A stretch of DNA of 64,000 nt, from NCBI GenBank assembly GCA_902806575.1, contig CADCXD010000001.1, positions 2,728,001 through 2,792,000 on the forward strand. Direction: 5' to 3'. A program made the translations under genes and the position numbers. Shown one piece after another: positions 37,041-48,647 of this stretch. Under the pieces are notes generated by a model. The model ran no database searches. It was given only the letters and a program-made list of their open reading frames with translations, and was not told the DNA's origin. Origin of the DNA: Jackrogersella multiformis (taxonomy: Eukaryota > Ascomycota > Sordariomycetes > Xylariales > Hypoxylaceae). How positions within the stretch are numbered: position 1 is the first letter of the stretch; each line of letters starts with the position of its first letter.

Positions 37041-37621
37041 TTAGAACAACTAGTACTAATCTTGTATAACGTAGATAATTTCAACCAAGTGTTCGATATA
37101 GTCGCTGTTTCCGATCTTTACGAAGTAAGGATGGTTACAAATTCAGAAGACGTAATTCGGGTATTAAGTGCACATTCAACTCCCATGCTGGGCTCCGTGC
37201 TAACTAGAATCCTGAACTACAGCGTCGGCGGGAGCGGGGTCGTCGGTCTCAAGCTGGTTTCCGAAAACGCCAAGCTGATCAAAATCTCCAGCTCAGGAAT
37301 GCGATTGTAAAACTAGTCAATACTACTCGTGGCGATGAGCACCCAGGTTTGCTCAATGCTGTTTTCGAAGTAGCCGAGGCGGCCGGTGTCGATGCTCAAA
37401 AACCAGTTACGCAGTGTGACACCGTCCACAGTTGGCCTAAACATGTAAGCGGAAACAACAAGACCTTCACATCCCCAGTTGATGGTGAGGACGACATAAC
37501 CATTAATGCCACAACGAGGGATTTTATCCGCAAACCGGGTGACCAGGCACCTTCTGACTCCGACTCAAGCTTGCCAACTCCATCCTCTGCTTCGCAGCAA
37601 GGACTTAGATGCGGTATATAG
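37041..37621 (+). CDS. unrecognised gene, part 1 (possibly broken)
   Basis: Two consecutive frames look coding. The first runs roughly 37041-37248 (LVLILYNVDNFNQVFDIVAV, later MLGSVLTRILNY) and is helical and hydrophobic. The second, from about 37284, reads LRNAIVKLVNTTRGDEHPG, then GLLNAVFEVAEAAGV and a Ser/Pro-rich tail (SDSDSSLPTPSSASQQG). They connect only through a 35-nt GT...AG segment (GTTTCC...CTCCAG, 37249-37283), unusually short for an intron, or through a frameshift. The helical pattern suggests an armadillo/HEAT-like fold, but I do not recognise the family. It may be a degenerate gene or a multi-exon gene whose true splice sites I have missed. Confidence 0.3.
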
Positions 37622-37639
37622 CTAGATCACCAACATTAT

Positions 37640-38266
37640 ATGCGGGTTTCCGTACCACCCGACGACATCTTACCGTATATAGGACCAGGGTCCAAGACCT
37701 TTGCCGGAATCCTCTTCTGGACCATACTGGATCACAGCCAGAATAAATGCAAATGTGAACACACCAATGATGCCATTCTCATCCGGAGAGGGCTTCGCCA
37801 CTCGAAGGTCACAGAGAATTGGGAAGTCGCCTATATCCAAGCCATGGTTGAGGCGAGGCAGGAATACAAAAGAACGGGTTCGATAAGTTCCCGGTATGCG
37901 TTGGCTGTAGAGCAGGACCTGGGCATGGTAGTGCAAGATCGAATCACGGCGGAGTACCGCGCCAAAGGAAAGGATCCCAATCAGTGGTTATCTGCGATGG
38001 GAATTGAAAAGCGAGTCAAGGGCATGGTCGGTGACGATGCATTTTCACTTTTGAAGATGGCCGCGAAGGGAGGAGGTGACCCCTTTTTACGAAATCTATT
38101 CGAGATAATTGAGTGCAAGCTGCATGAGACCTGCATCTGCTTTGGAGACGGGCCCAGGTGGAGTATCGATGTTGTGGATAGACTTCTTTTAGACTGGATT
38201 AACACGGCTTTTGGCCTATTATTCGACGGGAATCGGGAAGGTGATGGTGTTGGATGCGTTAGATAG
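37640..38266 (+). CDS. unrecognised gene, part 2 (208 residues)
   Basis: Open frame in the same reading frame as the end of the preceding part, separated from it by one in-frame TAG (37619-37621). The sequence looks genuinely coding (LRHSKVTENWEVAYIQAMV, then RYALAVEQDLGMVVQDRITA and ICFGDGPRWSIDVVDRLLLD), with mixed amphipathic helices, no signal peptide and no membrane segment. It may be the 3' exon of the same gene, with the TAG inside an unrecognised intron or caused by mutation. No homologue comes to mind. Confidence 0.4.
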   Translation: MRVSVPPDDILPYIGPGSKTFAGILFWTILDHSQNKCKCEHTNDAILIRRGLRHSKVTENWEVAYIQAMVEARQEYKRTGSISSRYALAVEQDLGMVVQDRITAEYRAKGKDPNQWLSAMGIEKRVKGMVGDDAFSLLKMAAKGGGDPFLRNLFEIIECKLHETCICFGDGPRWSIDVVDRLLLDWINTAFGLLFDGNREGDGVGCVR

Positions 38267-39940
38267 CAGTGGAGATGCTAGCCTCAGTATTGAACTACTA
38301 TGGGTGGCGTTTTCAGGTTGACGAAATAGTTGAGAAGGAGATCGCGTTAGAAATAGCATTAATAGTATAGGAATAATCGGTGATAGGTTTGGTTAATTAG
38401 ACCAAGATGATCTAAATAATCACAAGCGGCTTTACATATTGGATGTAATAATGTTAGGAGATCATGTGACTCAGGGGCTGGATCACGAATAGGGGGTTGG
38501 AAATACAGTCAAGGTTTTGCGTAAAATAACAACAATAATTTATTAGAGTTAACTTTATTAAAGATTTTAAAGGCTCATTAGACTTTATTTATAATAAATT
38601 TAATTAATAGTTTACGCCTCATAAGTTAAGTAGGTACACTTTATTTTAAAATATTATTAAGTTGACATGGTTAAAGCAAGAATTTATAGCAATACAGATT
38701 GTTCCGAAGGAGTAATGTTCACGTAGTTGTAAAGATATTTCAAATATTATCTAAAGCCATGTTAATACATGAGAATCTAAATAGCTCGTAACCTACCCTT
38801 ACCTACCTAGGTAGCAATGGGAACTGCAAGTTACAAACAAGGCTTGTATCTTAAAAACAATGGTTAGAAACGAAACACATATTCCATCAAATATCTATCA
38901 TTATATAATACACAAGGAAAGTTTGAATACAAGAATTTCAAAAAAAGATTTATTTTTTTATTTTTTTATTCTTTCTTCTCTCGTCACCTAACCTACCTTT
39001 TTATTTTTATTATTTTTATTATTTTTATTATTTTACATTACATTTATTTCTACGGATATTAAAATTACACTAATTCATTTTATTTTACATCATTATTTAC
39101 TATACGAAATGAACTTTTATTATTTTTCATTATATATAAAATTAAAATAAGTGTTGGTTTTTGACGCGTTTTGAAGCTATCGCGAATTCGAAGCAATGGT
39201 TGCTTTCAGAACAATGTTTACCTTTCAAACAATGCTTGACTGCGAAAACAATGCTTGCCCATCTTTCAAATACAATGGTTGTCTTTCAAAAACAACCCTT
39301 GTGAGCTACTATATTTTCCCCCTACGGTAGGTACCTATTAAGTAGTTAACATAGTTAGATTTATGTTAGGCACCTTAAAATATTCAAGATAATACATTTA
39401 ACATAATCCAATGCACTGGTCGTCACCTATTATAACGTAAATAACAAGTGACTGCCATTGTGTATTATCCATTGATTATTCGGCATTGCAATGTATTATA
39501 TACCAATAATGTATAACTCCTTCCTCGATATATAGTTCTTCAAGAAGTGTAAATAAAGGTACCTACATATCATGATACATAGCAGATAGGTTCACTGACC
39601 GCGTTACGCGGCAGCCTAAGAAGTATCCAGCAGTGGTATTGTACCTCTTTCGATACCACAGCAACGACTAAATTAACGTCTTCTACAAATTCAATCCAAA
39701 GTGGTCTTTAAATTTATTTTCTTATCTCACCTAACAAGCACTTGTTAAATCCGACACTCATTGGTCATTTACCTTTTCATGTCTCCCCCTATTTCCAGTC
39801 ATACTTTTATAGTTCAAGCCTACTCAGGATACCCTACACTCAATTACGCTCATCTAGTTTTCTCTAACGTCTCCTCTGATTTGGAAATTCCTTTCTTAGA
39901 ATTCTATTCCCTTTTCACTCTAACTTCTCCTTTATTCACT
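38267..39940. other. AT-rich intergenic region with simple repeats
   Basis: From about 38,510 the DNA becomes AT-rich. It contains T/A-rich microsatellite (about 38,940-39,035, TTTTTATTATT units), a motif copy at 38800-38814, the short degenerate repeat at 39190-39300, and the upstream region of the RBR gene. No gene recognised. Confidence 0.55.
39190..39300. repeat. degenerate short tandem repeat
   Basis: About five imperfect units of 20-25 bp share the pattern ACAATGSTTGCCTTTCAAA. Examples are CAATGGTTGCTTTCAGAA, CAATGTTTACCTTTCAAA, CAATGCTTGACTGCGAAA and CAATGGTTGTCTTTCAAA. Function unknown; it could be a minisatellite upstream of the RBR gene. Confidence 0.5.
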
Positions 39941-40116
39941 ATGTCGAAGCCTACTGAGTTCGTTCTTACGCATGGCCACACCGTCAAATGTGCCTCCTGT
40001 CTCGACTTGTTCCTGGTTACTGATATGCATGAATTGAATTGCTGGCATACATACTGTACGTGCTGCATGCGCATTATGTTCATGCTATCTTTCCAGAGCG
40101 AACGAAGCTTTCCCCC
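39941..40116 (+). pseudogene. RBR (RING-IBR-RING) E3 ubiquitin ligase, 5' part, cut by a retrotransposon
   Basis: Start MSKPTEFVLTHGHTVKCASC; the frame contains the beginning of RING1 (C17-x2-C20, then LNCWHTYCTCC) and ends ...SERSFPP at the insertion point. The natural continuation (RCC, then IBR and RING2) lies 6.9 kb downstream at 47042. Bases 40112-40116 (CCCCC) are the target-site duplication. Exon lengths 176 + 357 + 466 equal 999 nt, exactly 333 codons, so before the insertion this was an intact gene of 332 residues. RBR ligases accept ubiquitin from an E2 onto a RING2 cysteine before passing it to the substrate. As it stands, this part could only give a truncated peptide. Confidence 0.85.
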
Positions 40117-40429
40117 TGTCATATGGATAGGCTCTACAAAGCAGAGTATGATCAATATATGCATGTATGTTGGTTAATACGAGATGTGTTGGAACTTATG
40201 AAATAAAGTTATTGGATGAGGTTAATTAAAAAATTTGATTAATATATGTAAAAATAAATTAATAGGAATAAGAAGGCGCTAACGACGCTTAAGGAGATAT
40301 TCAAATTGTATATATATAGGTTATTATGCTTTGTTTTGTAAGAAGGGATAAAAGGCAAGGACTTTAAGATTATAAAGAATTATAATTTAAAATTAAATTA
40401 TAGTTTTAAGCTTTATTATCCTTGTTATA
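40117..40429 (+). repeat. left LTR of the retrotransposon
   Basis: 313 bp, starting TGTCATATGG and ending CTTGTTATA. It aligns base for base with the right LTR without gaps in the parts compared; the differences are C/T and G/A transitions. Its outer (5') third keeps G and C while its inner end is heavily converted to A/T. Confidence 0.88.
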
Positions 40430-43400
40430 AATAATTCTTTTTTATTTTAAAAAAACCTTATTTTAAGAAAGTATATACTTTTTAAAAAAAAGTTAATCCT
40501 TTTATTAAATTATTTTATTTTAACCATTTATGAGCAATTAATTTACTTAAAAAAATTTCTTATTAAAATATATTATATTAACATCACTTATTAATCTTAT
40601 TATTACGTACGTTATTATGGTTATAAAGGAAATTTTATATTTTATTATCTTTTAAGTATTTAAGTTAAGCATTTATATTTTAACCTTACTATTTATTAAT
40701 TTATAAGACCTTAAATTATCCTCGTTAAATAATAAATAATCCTTTAAATCCTTAATAATATTTTTTTTACGAAATTTCGAAACTAAAGGTAGGCATAAAG
40801 AAAATTGCTGTTTATAAGAACTTATTAAGATTAAACGACGTTTTAATACGTAATTCTTTATTAAAATATCTAAAATAAAGAATATATTGCTTTAAAACCC
40901 TTTCCTTATTTCTGGATTACCTTAACTTAGTAACGATAATGTTATAATCTTTTATAACCTTTAAAATTATAAAATAGTTATACGAAACGTTTTTAATATT
41001 AATAATATCGGAATTAATTTTAATAATTTTTTTATATAATTTATTAAGCTTTATTAAAAAATATACGATAATTATTATATTATTTAAACATTTATTACCA
41101 CCGTTACAGGTAATTAAATCACTAATAAAAACTAAATTTAAAACTAATATAATATAATTTAAATAGTTTATAATATAATGGTTTAATTTAATTAAATTAA
41201 TATAATATTAATAAACAAATAAATAACCTATTTTAAATAATAAGTTTAATAGGTTAGCTTAAATTTTTTATAATAAGTTTAAAATATAATTACTTAATAT
41301 ATATAAGATAATTAAGCTTAATAAAAAACTATTATTAAGTTTAAAAAAATGGTTAGTTACTATTAATAAATCCTTTAAATCTTTCATTAAGATATTAAAA
41401 AGTAAAAGGATTTTTAATAAAAGGTAATAAATTAAGCTCACATTAAAAAATCCTAGATTAATAATTTTTTTATAAAAAAATATATGGATTTTACGTATAT
41501 TAACGTAAAGATTTGCTATTAATTTAATAATTTAAAAGCTTATACTTAAGCCGCTTTTAATAAATTTAATATTTAATTAGTTTTTAATAAATTAGTTAAT
41601 ATTAATTTAATTTTAAAGAGTATCGGAAGGTATGTTGCATTAAAAACGTTAATTAAATTAAGTTCTTTTAATCGAAAAGATTTAATATATTTTAAAGTAT
41701 TATTTATTAAATATTTTAGTTTAAAAATTTAAATAAGGAACTTTTTTTTTTTATAATCCCTTTTATAAGTTTAAGTTAAAAGAATAATTAAAGGGGCCTA
41801 AGTATAATTTGATTTCGTTAGAATTAACCTTTTTATGTTTGGAGATAATAGAGGAGAAATTCCTTTTAAAAAGGTTACCGGAATATTTAATGATAACTTA
41901 GGTAATTTTGATTTTAATAATTAATTTTAAAACCTTAGATTACTTAGGGATTTTTTTAAAGGATTATTTTGGGGTAATCTCACGCCTTTATATAATAATA
42001 AAGATTTTTTATTTTAAAGTAATAACGATCGATTATTTAAGGCCTTAGAACGATTAATTTATTTTTCTTACGTAACGATTATTATTAATCTAATATAACT
42101 TAATAAACTTATCGTTTATAATAAAAAGAACCTTATAAAGTTTTAAATTTAATAGATAAAAGTTAAGGTATATTTAAAAACGTATGCGAAAAATTTTCTT
42201 AAAGATTTTTATTATATTAACTAAGTTAAATCGTTATTATTTAAAAAAGCATAATTATGATATTAATAACGTAAAAATTAAATTATATAATTAAAAGTCT
42301 TTAACATTTAGGTAATATATATTATTATCCTTTAAAAATATTTTATAAACTTTTTAGAAAAATATCGTAACTTAAAAAAGATAAATAAATTTAAATATTA
42401 AAGGGATATTGCTTAATATTTTATTAAGTTATTAAATCTTAATAAAATGATTTAATGGTTTGAAACGACGTTTTAAAATTATATCGTTAAAATCCTTTTT
42501 AATAAAATTATTAAATTAATTTATTCTAAATAAGGGGGATTTTCGGATATAAATAAAGAATTCTTTACCGCTATTTAAAAAATAGGTTAAATATATGAAA
42601 ATATATTAATTAATCTTAATATTTCGGGAAAAGGAGGGCTTACTTCGACTTAAAAGCCCTCGAAATTAAGTTAAACTAATCGCGGAAAGGAGAATCGTTT
42701 TAATCTAAGCTAAAATCGATTTTTAAGAAATAACGATAAACCTAAAAACAAAGATAAGTTAAGATTAAACTAAAAGGATAAAGTTTAATCTAATAATAAA
42801 AACGCTTTAAAAAGGATTAATTAAATAAATATAGATTAATAAAAAAAAATAAAAATTTTTATTAACGTTATAAACGTAATAATTATTAAACCTTTTTTTA
42901 TTTTATAAAAAAGGATATTAATGGTAAGGATTTACTATTAAACCCGGATAAAGTTTTTTTTATAAAATAATCTTAAGATAATAATACTTAACTTATACTT
43001 TTATTATAAAAAAGGATATAAATAAATGTAGCCTTATAGGAATTATCCTATCCTTAAATTATAAAAATTAAAAATTTCGATTTAAATTTTTAAAAGGCTT
43101 TAACGTTATACCTTATTAAATCTTACGGCTAAATTAAGATAAAAAGCGCCGAGTTATGACAATTAAAAAACTAGTTAAAGATAAGATAAAGGTTATAAAA
43201 AAACCTCGCTTAAAATTAATTTTAAAATATAAACCTATTATTAGTATAATATTATTATATAATGAAAATAAATATTAAATATAAGTATTATTAGATTTTA
43301 GAAGTTTAATTTTAATAATATTTTTTTTTAAAGTAAGGAAATGAAAGTTGTTAATTATTAAAAGATAATATATTTGATCTATATTAACCTTTAATTTAAC

Positions 43401-46400
43401 TTAAATTCCTTTTGTAAAACGTTATTATATCGATCCTTTTATTTTTTGTTATTAAGAAAATTATTTTTTTCAAATTAATTTTGAATTAAATATCTTGGAT
43501 AATAAATACGATATTATTATATTATAATAGTGGATAAAGATTTATAAACCCGTAAATTTCTTTTTAAACCTTAAAAAGATTAGGTTTAATTTCTTTTATT
43601 ATCGAAAATATTACATTAATTTAACCTTATATAACCTTAAAAAGTTAGTTAATATAGCGGTAATAAAGAATATTAAAGTAGATAAAACGTTAAGGAATAT
43701 TCTTAAGGAATTCCGTGAATTTATGTATATTATAATTAAAGAAGTAAGGTAACGCTTTTTAGATTATTAACCTTAAGATTATTTTATCGATCTTTAAAAA
43801 AAAAAAGATATCTTTTTAGGGACCTTTTTATGTTATAAGTAAAAAGGAACTTAATATATTTAAACTATAATTAAATAAAATGATTAATAATGGTTAAATC
43901 TAAAAATTAACTTTGTTTTATGCAACATTTATAATATTTATCGATAAACTTAATCCTTAAAACCCTTTTAGGCTAATGGTTAATTATTAAGGTTTAAATA
44001 ATATTATTATTTTTATTTATTATTTTATACCGTTAATATTAGAATTATAAGCTTGCTTTAGAATCGCGAAGTGGTTTATAAAGATTAATTTTAAGTTAAG
44101 ATTTCATTTAATTAAGATTAAGGAAAGAAACGAGTAAAAAATAATATTCTATTATAAGTATGGCCTTTTTAAATATTTAATAATATCATTTAAATTGATT
44201 AATGCTTTTACGATTTTTTAATTAATAATAAATAATATTTTTTAAGATTTTATTAATTTAAGCTTTTTAATATACTTAAATAATTTCCTTATTTATATAA
44301 ATATAATAAAAGAATACGATAAGATTATTAAAAAAATCTTAAAAAGATTTATAAAATATTATTTAACAGTTAACTTACGAAAATGTTTTTAAAAAGTGTA
44401 AAAAGTAAATTTTTTAGGATATATTATCGGAGTAAATAATATTTTAATGGTTTAAGATAAAATCGATTATATTAATAATTAAGAAACACTTAAATCCCTT
44501 AAGGAATCTTAATAATTTATTAGTTTTATAAACTTTTATTAACGATTTATAAAGAAATTTTTAGAGATAATAAAACTAATTATTAGCGTAAATAAGGGAG
44601 ATAAAAAGGATTAAAGGTAAACCAAAGAAATGAGTAAATCTTTTAAAGAACTTAAATCCCGGTTTATTTAGGCTTTTATTATAATATATTTTAATTTTTC
44701 GAAACAAATTCATATTAAAACTAATGTATTAAATTATATTATTAACGTCGTTCTTTTTTAAAAAGATAAATAAAATAAACTTAAACTAATAATTTATTAT
44801 TCCCGTAAACTTACGTTAATAAAAATAAATTATAAAATTTATAATAAAAAATTACTAATTATAATAAACTTTTTCGGAAAATAATATTAATATTTAAAAA
44901 ATATTAAATATTGAATTAAAATTTATTTTAATTATTAAAATTTAGCCTATTTTATAACGGCTAAAATCTTAAACTAATATTAAGTTTAATAAATATAAAA
45001 ATTATTATTATATTAATTTATTATTAATTATCGATTAAGAAAATAAAATAATAAGGCCGATATCTTTTTTAGATTATTATAATATCGATTTAAAAAAGAA
45101 AAAGCTAAAAATAAACCTATAAAATCGGTTTTATAGGATAAATATTTTTTATACTCCTAAAGAACTTTATTTACCTTTTTAATAATTATCTTTATTATAT
45201 TAAGAAAATTATATAACTTTATTACTTTTAATTAGGTTTTTAACTTTATAAAAAAATTAAAAAAAATAATTACTAATAACCTAAAATATATTACGTAAAC
45301 TATAAACCTTTTTAAAAATATTATTTTTCGGGACGATTTTTTATATCGAAAGGATAGGTTTTGGATACTTATAAAATTTTAAAAAAAAGTCATTTCTTTT
45401 AAATATAATACTTTTATTACCGAATATATAAGAATAAATAAAACCTTAAAATTAATTATCTAAAACTTTTAATAATTAAATATTAAAAATATTGTTTAGG
45501 ATTACGTATAGGGCTGTTTAAAATATTAATAAAATAAGATCTTTTGCCACACCTTATACGGATATTTTTAACTGATAGAATTATATTATAAACCTTAATT
45601 AATAATAATAATAAACTTTATTATAAACTTTTTTTTATCGAATAATTATAACTTTATTTAGATAATAATAAATCTATTTTTAAAAATAACTTATTTTATT
45701 TTTTTTAAAATAAAAAAAAAAAGTTTAATAATTTAATTAAAATCTTTATTAAATAATATTAGAAATTATATAATATATTATTAGATATTATTTTTAATAA
45801 AAACTTTAAGTTTATTTCTTATATTTGGAAAGACTTCTTTAAATTAATAAAAATTAAATCTTATATAAATATTACGTTTTATTCGTAAATTAACGATTAA
45901 ATAAAACGTTTTAATTAAATTTTAAAGGTTTACCTTAAGGCTTTTATTAATTATAAAATGAATAATTAGGAAAATCTTTTCGTAATAATTAAATTTACTT
46001 ATAATAATATTACTTTATTATTAATATAATTTATACTTTTTTATATTAATTATAGTTATTATTTAATCGTTTATAACTTTTTTACGGGTATTTTACGTAA
46101 TTTAGGAAGTAAATTATATATATATTGGATAATATAAATACATTAAGAAGTATAGAAATATTTGGAACGAAGCTGTTAACGAATAAAGGAATAGGTAAAT
46201 AAACGACGAAAGGATATATTAACTTTTTAAGAGAAATAATTTGTAATGTTTAATATAAAGAATATTAAGATAAAACGCCTTATTAAGAAATTAAATAAAA
46301 AACTTTTAAGACCTTTTAAGATTTAATAGGTAATCTTTTTTATAATAATAAAACTTATTTTATTTAAAGGTTAAAGAATATATAATTCGTTTTATATTTT

Positions 46401-46723
46401 ATTTATTAAACCTTATCGCGTTAATAATTAAGAACTCCCTAACCTTAACTAGGTTTTACATAAAGTAGCCTTAATAAAACTTAAAAATTATTAAGTGGAA
46501 TAAGTTATGGATTTTATTAAAAATTAAGGTAAAGTAAAATACTTTATTAAATAAAAAGGTTAGCCGGTTAAAAGATATTAAACTTAGGAACCTTATAAAT
46601 ATATATTTAATAATAAAGTAAAGGTAATAATTAAGTTATTTTATAAATAATATACCGATAAATCTTGTAATTTTATAATCTTTTAAAATGTTTAGAGTTA
46701 AATATTAAGAAAAAGAAAGCTAA

Positions 46724-47036
46724 TATTATACGAATAAGCTTTATAAAATAAAATATAATTAATATATATATATATATTAGTTAATATAAGATATATTAAA
46801 ACTTATAAAATAAAATTATTAGATAAGGTTAATCAAAAGACTTGATTAATATATGTAAAAATAAACCAATAAGAATAAGAGGGCGCTAACAACGCTTAAG
46901 GAGATATTTAGATTGTATATATATAGGTCATTACGCCTCGCTTCGTAAGAAGGGATAGAAGGTAAGGACCTTAAGATTATAAAGAATTATAATTCGAAAT
47001 TAAACTACAGTTCCAAGCCCTATTGCCCTTGTCACA
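46724..47036 (+). repeat. right LTR of the retrotransposon
   Basis: 313 bp, starting TATTATACGAATAAGC (original TG converted to TA) and ending GCCCTTGTCACA. Mutation is the mirror image of the left LTR: the inner (5') end is converted to A/T and the outer (3') end keeps its G and C. Confidence 0.88.
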
Positions 47037-47041
47037 CCCCC

Positions 47042-47938
47042 TCGTTGTTGTAATACATCCATCTCGCTTACGCCGCGACTGGCTATCGCCTTGGGTAAAG
47101 ACGTCTGGACCGTGTACTTCGCGAAGTGTAGCGAGTTCAAGAACCAAAACCGCGTCTACTGCAGCAAATCTGATTGCGGTTCTTTCATCTCTGATGACTA
47201 CAAGCTAGAAGGCCTCGCAATCTGTCGAGAGTGCGACTGCCTCACCTGCACTACGTGTAGAACCCCCTATCATGAGGGCGAGTGTACTCTCTACGATGGC
47301 TCGATGGAACTCGAAGCATTGGCCGGGGAAGAAGGATGGAAACACTGCTATAAATGCGGCAGAATTGTTGAAAAGGTCGACGGCTGCGATCGTATGGAGT
47401 AAGTTTATTTCTTATCCTTCTCCTCTACCCTTCTACAGTGCCATTAGTTGACTAACATTCACGTCTCTAAAGGTGTGCTTGCGGAGTGAGTTTCTGTTAC
47501 ATATGCTCGAATTCGATTCGGAAGTGCACTTGCACCAAGTACCGCCGCCCCATAGCCCGCGGAAGACCGCTTAGGGATCTGGGAGGATTCGAAAGAGAGG
47601 AGCGCAACAACCGAGCTGCTCGACGAAGAATTCCGAAGCATTTAGCACGAGGAGAGCCAGTACAAAACGACGTCAACGGAGAGACAGATACGCCCATTTT
47701 CAACCTAACAAGCCAGTCAACGCCTCACCTACAACACATCGGAGAAAAATCACAGCTCAGCTGTAATCACCATTGTAACACGACTCAGATCAATGGCATG
47801 AGTGCCTGCCCAACATGCAAATGTCATAGCCTCTCGTATATCGTGCAGTGTTCACGCTGCGGCTTCTGCGCCTGTTGGGCATGCCTTAAAGCCCGCCGGC
47901 GTCACCGGCGTCATCAACATCACCATCTTCATGAATAG
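47042..47938 (+). pseudogene. RBR E3 ubiquitin ligase, 3' part (end of RING1, IBR, RING2)
   Basis: Continuation of the gene beginning at 39941. Exon 47042-47398 starts with the RCC of RING1 and contains KNQNRVYCSKSDCGSFI and CRECDCLTCTTCRTPYHEGE, the in-between-RING (IBR) domain, then WKHCYKCGRIVEKVDGCDRM, the first half of RING2. Intron 47399-47472 (GTAAGT...CTAAAG) joins M-E to CACGVSFCYICS. The probable catalytic Cys is the one in GCDRM; the usual His two residues later is Arg here. A Cys-rich tail (CPTCKCHSLSYIVQCSRCG) ends in a His/Arg-rich HRRHQHHHLHE. With no promoter and no start of its own, this half is probably silent. The exons themselves show no stop or RIP damage. Confidence 0.85.
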
Positions 47939-48462
47939 CTAATACCAATCGTCGACCAATATCTGGGACGTTTTAACTCCTCTGAGAATACCTATAGAAA
48001 ACTCAGTGTATAATGAGGAGTGTTTGGTAGGTAACTATGAAGGTGAGCAGTAAAGACTACTTGATGGAAACAAAACCACTAGGTTAGTGTCCGTGGATGC
48101 GGTCTAAATACCTAAGTAATTAATACAATCTATACCTGCAGATATTCGGTTATGTACTGCATGATACTACTATTTTATCTTTCGTCATCATGGGATAATC
48201 ATGGAAACATTAGGTCATTTCTCCATGTTCACCTTAGCTACAGACCAGGGGAAGCCCAGAGAAAAAAGATAACCTTGGTATCATAACAATCACTTAACTT
48301 AAGTAATCGATAGTCAGCTGAATACACATTAACTATTGCTAGGTAAGTACATACAAAAAACTAGCACGGAAAGAGAAGACGAGAATGGCAGGGGAAATGG
48401 TCAAGTGTATTCTAGATATTTTTCAAGTCCATCCTGGTAGTATAAAAAGATTGGGAAAATAA
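47939..48462. other. intergenic
   Basis: 3' flank of the RBR gene; AT-leaning unique DNA without a supported gene. Confidence 0.5.
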
Positions 48463-48469
48463 ATGAAAA

Positions 48470-48647
48470 GTAAAAAAGATTGAGCAATTGGATGTGTAAG
48501 TTCCCCTACTACGCGTAGGGACTCCCTCACGTACGCGTGAGAACTCCCCTGAATTAACAGGAACGGTGCAAATAATCCGACTTTATTGCTCAGGCTGCCT
48601 CTCGAACCTGACCCAACCATCGCACCACATAAACACCTCAAGAGGCT
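48470..48647 (-). mobile_element. candidate SINE or Pol III-transcribed element
   Basis: 178 bp flanked by a 7-bp direct repeat ATGAAAA (48463-48469 and 48648-48654). Read on the minus strand it begins AGCCTCTTGAGG (weak A-box-like) and has GGTTCGAGAGG about 45 nt further on, close to the B-box consensus GGTTCGANNCC. It continues through three stem-loops and ends GCTCAATCTTTTTTAC, a Pol III-type terminator. The stem-loops, in plus coordinates, are CCCTA/TAGGG (48504-48520), CTCACG-TACG-CGTGAG (48526-48541) and CCTG/CAGG (48548-48561). The layout fits a tRNA-related SINE; it is not a foldable tRNA. It could still be a chance combination, since no second copy was seen in the window. Confidence 0.35.

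Larger units (their letters stand above)
40117..47036 (+). mobile_element. Ty3/gypsy-type LTR retrotransposon, RIP-degraded, inserted in an RBR gene
   Basis: 6,920 bp bounded by two 313-bp LTRs (40117-40429 and 46724-47036) with TG...CA ends as judged from the better-preserved copy of each end. A CCCCC duplication flanks both sides (40112-40116 and 47037-47041). A purine-rich tract (about 46706-46720) precedes the right LTR. The interior carries many stops, but pol can still be followed on the plus strand. The reverse transcriptase box reads YLNNFLIYIN at about 44273-44302, where YLDD has become YLNN by G-to-A change. FLGYIIG lies near 44411. An RNase H-like region reads YYSRKLTLIKINYKIYNKKL at about 44795-44855, and an integrase-end-like FTYNN block lies near 45990. 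The RT-RNase H-integrase order identifies the Ty3/gypsy group. The element is not functional. Confidence 0.9.
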
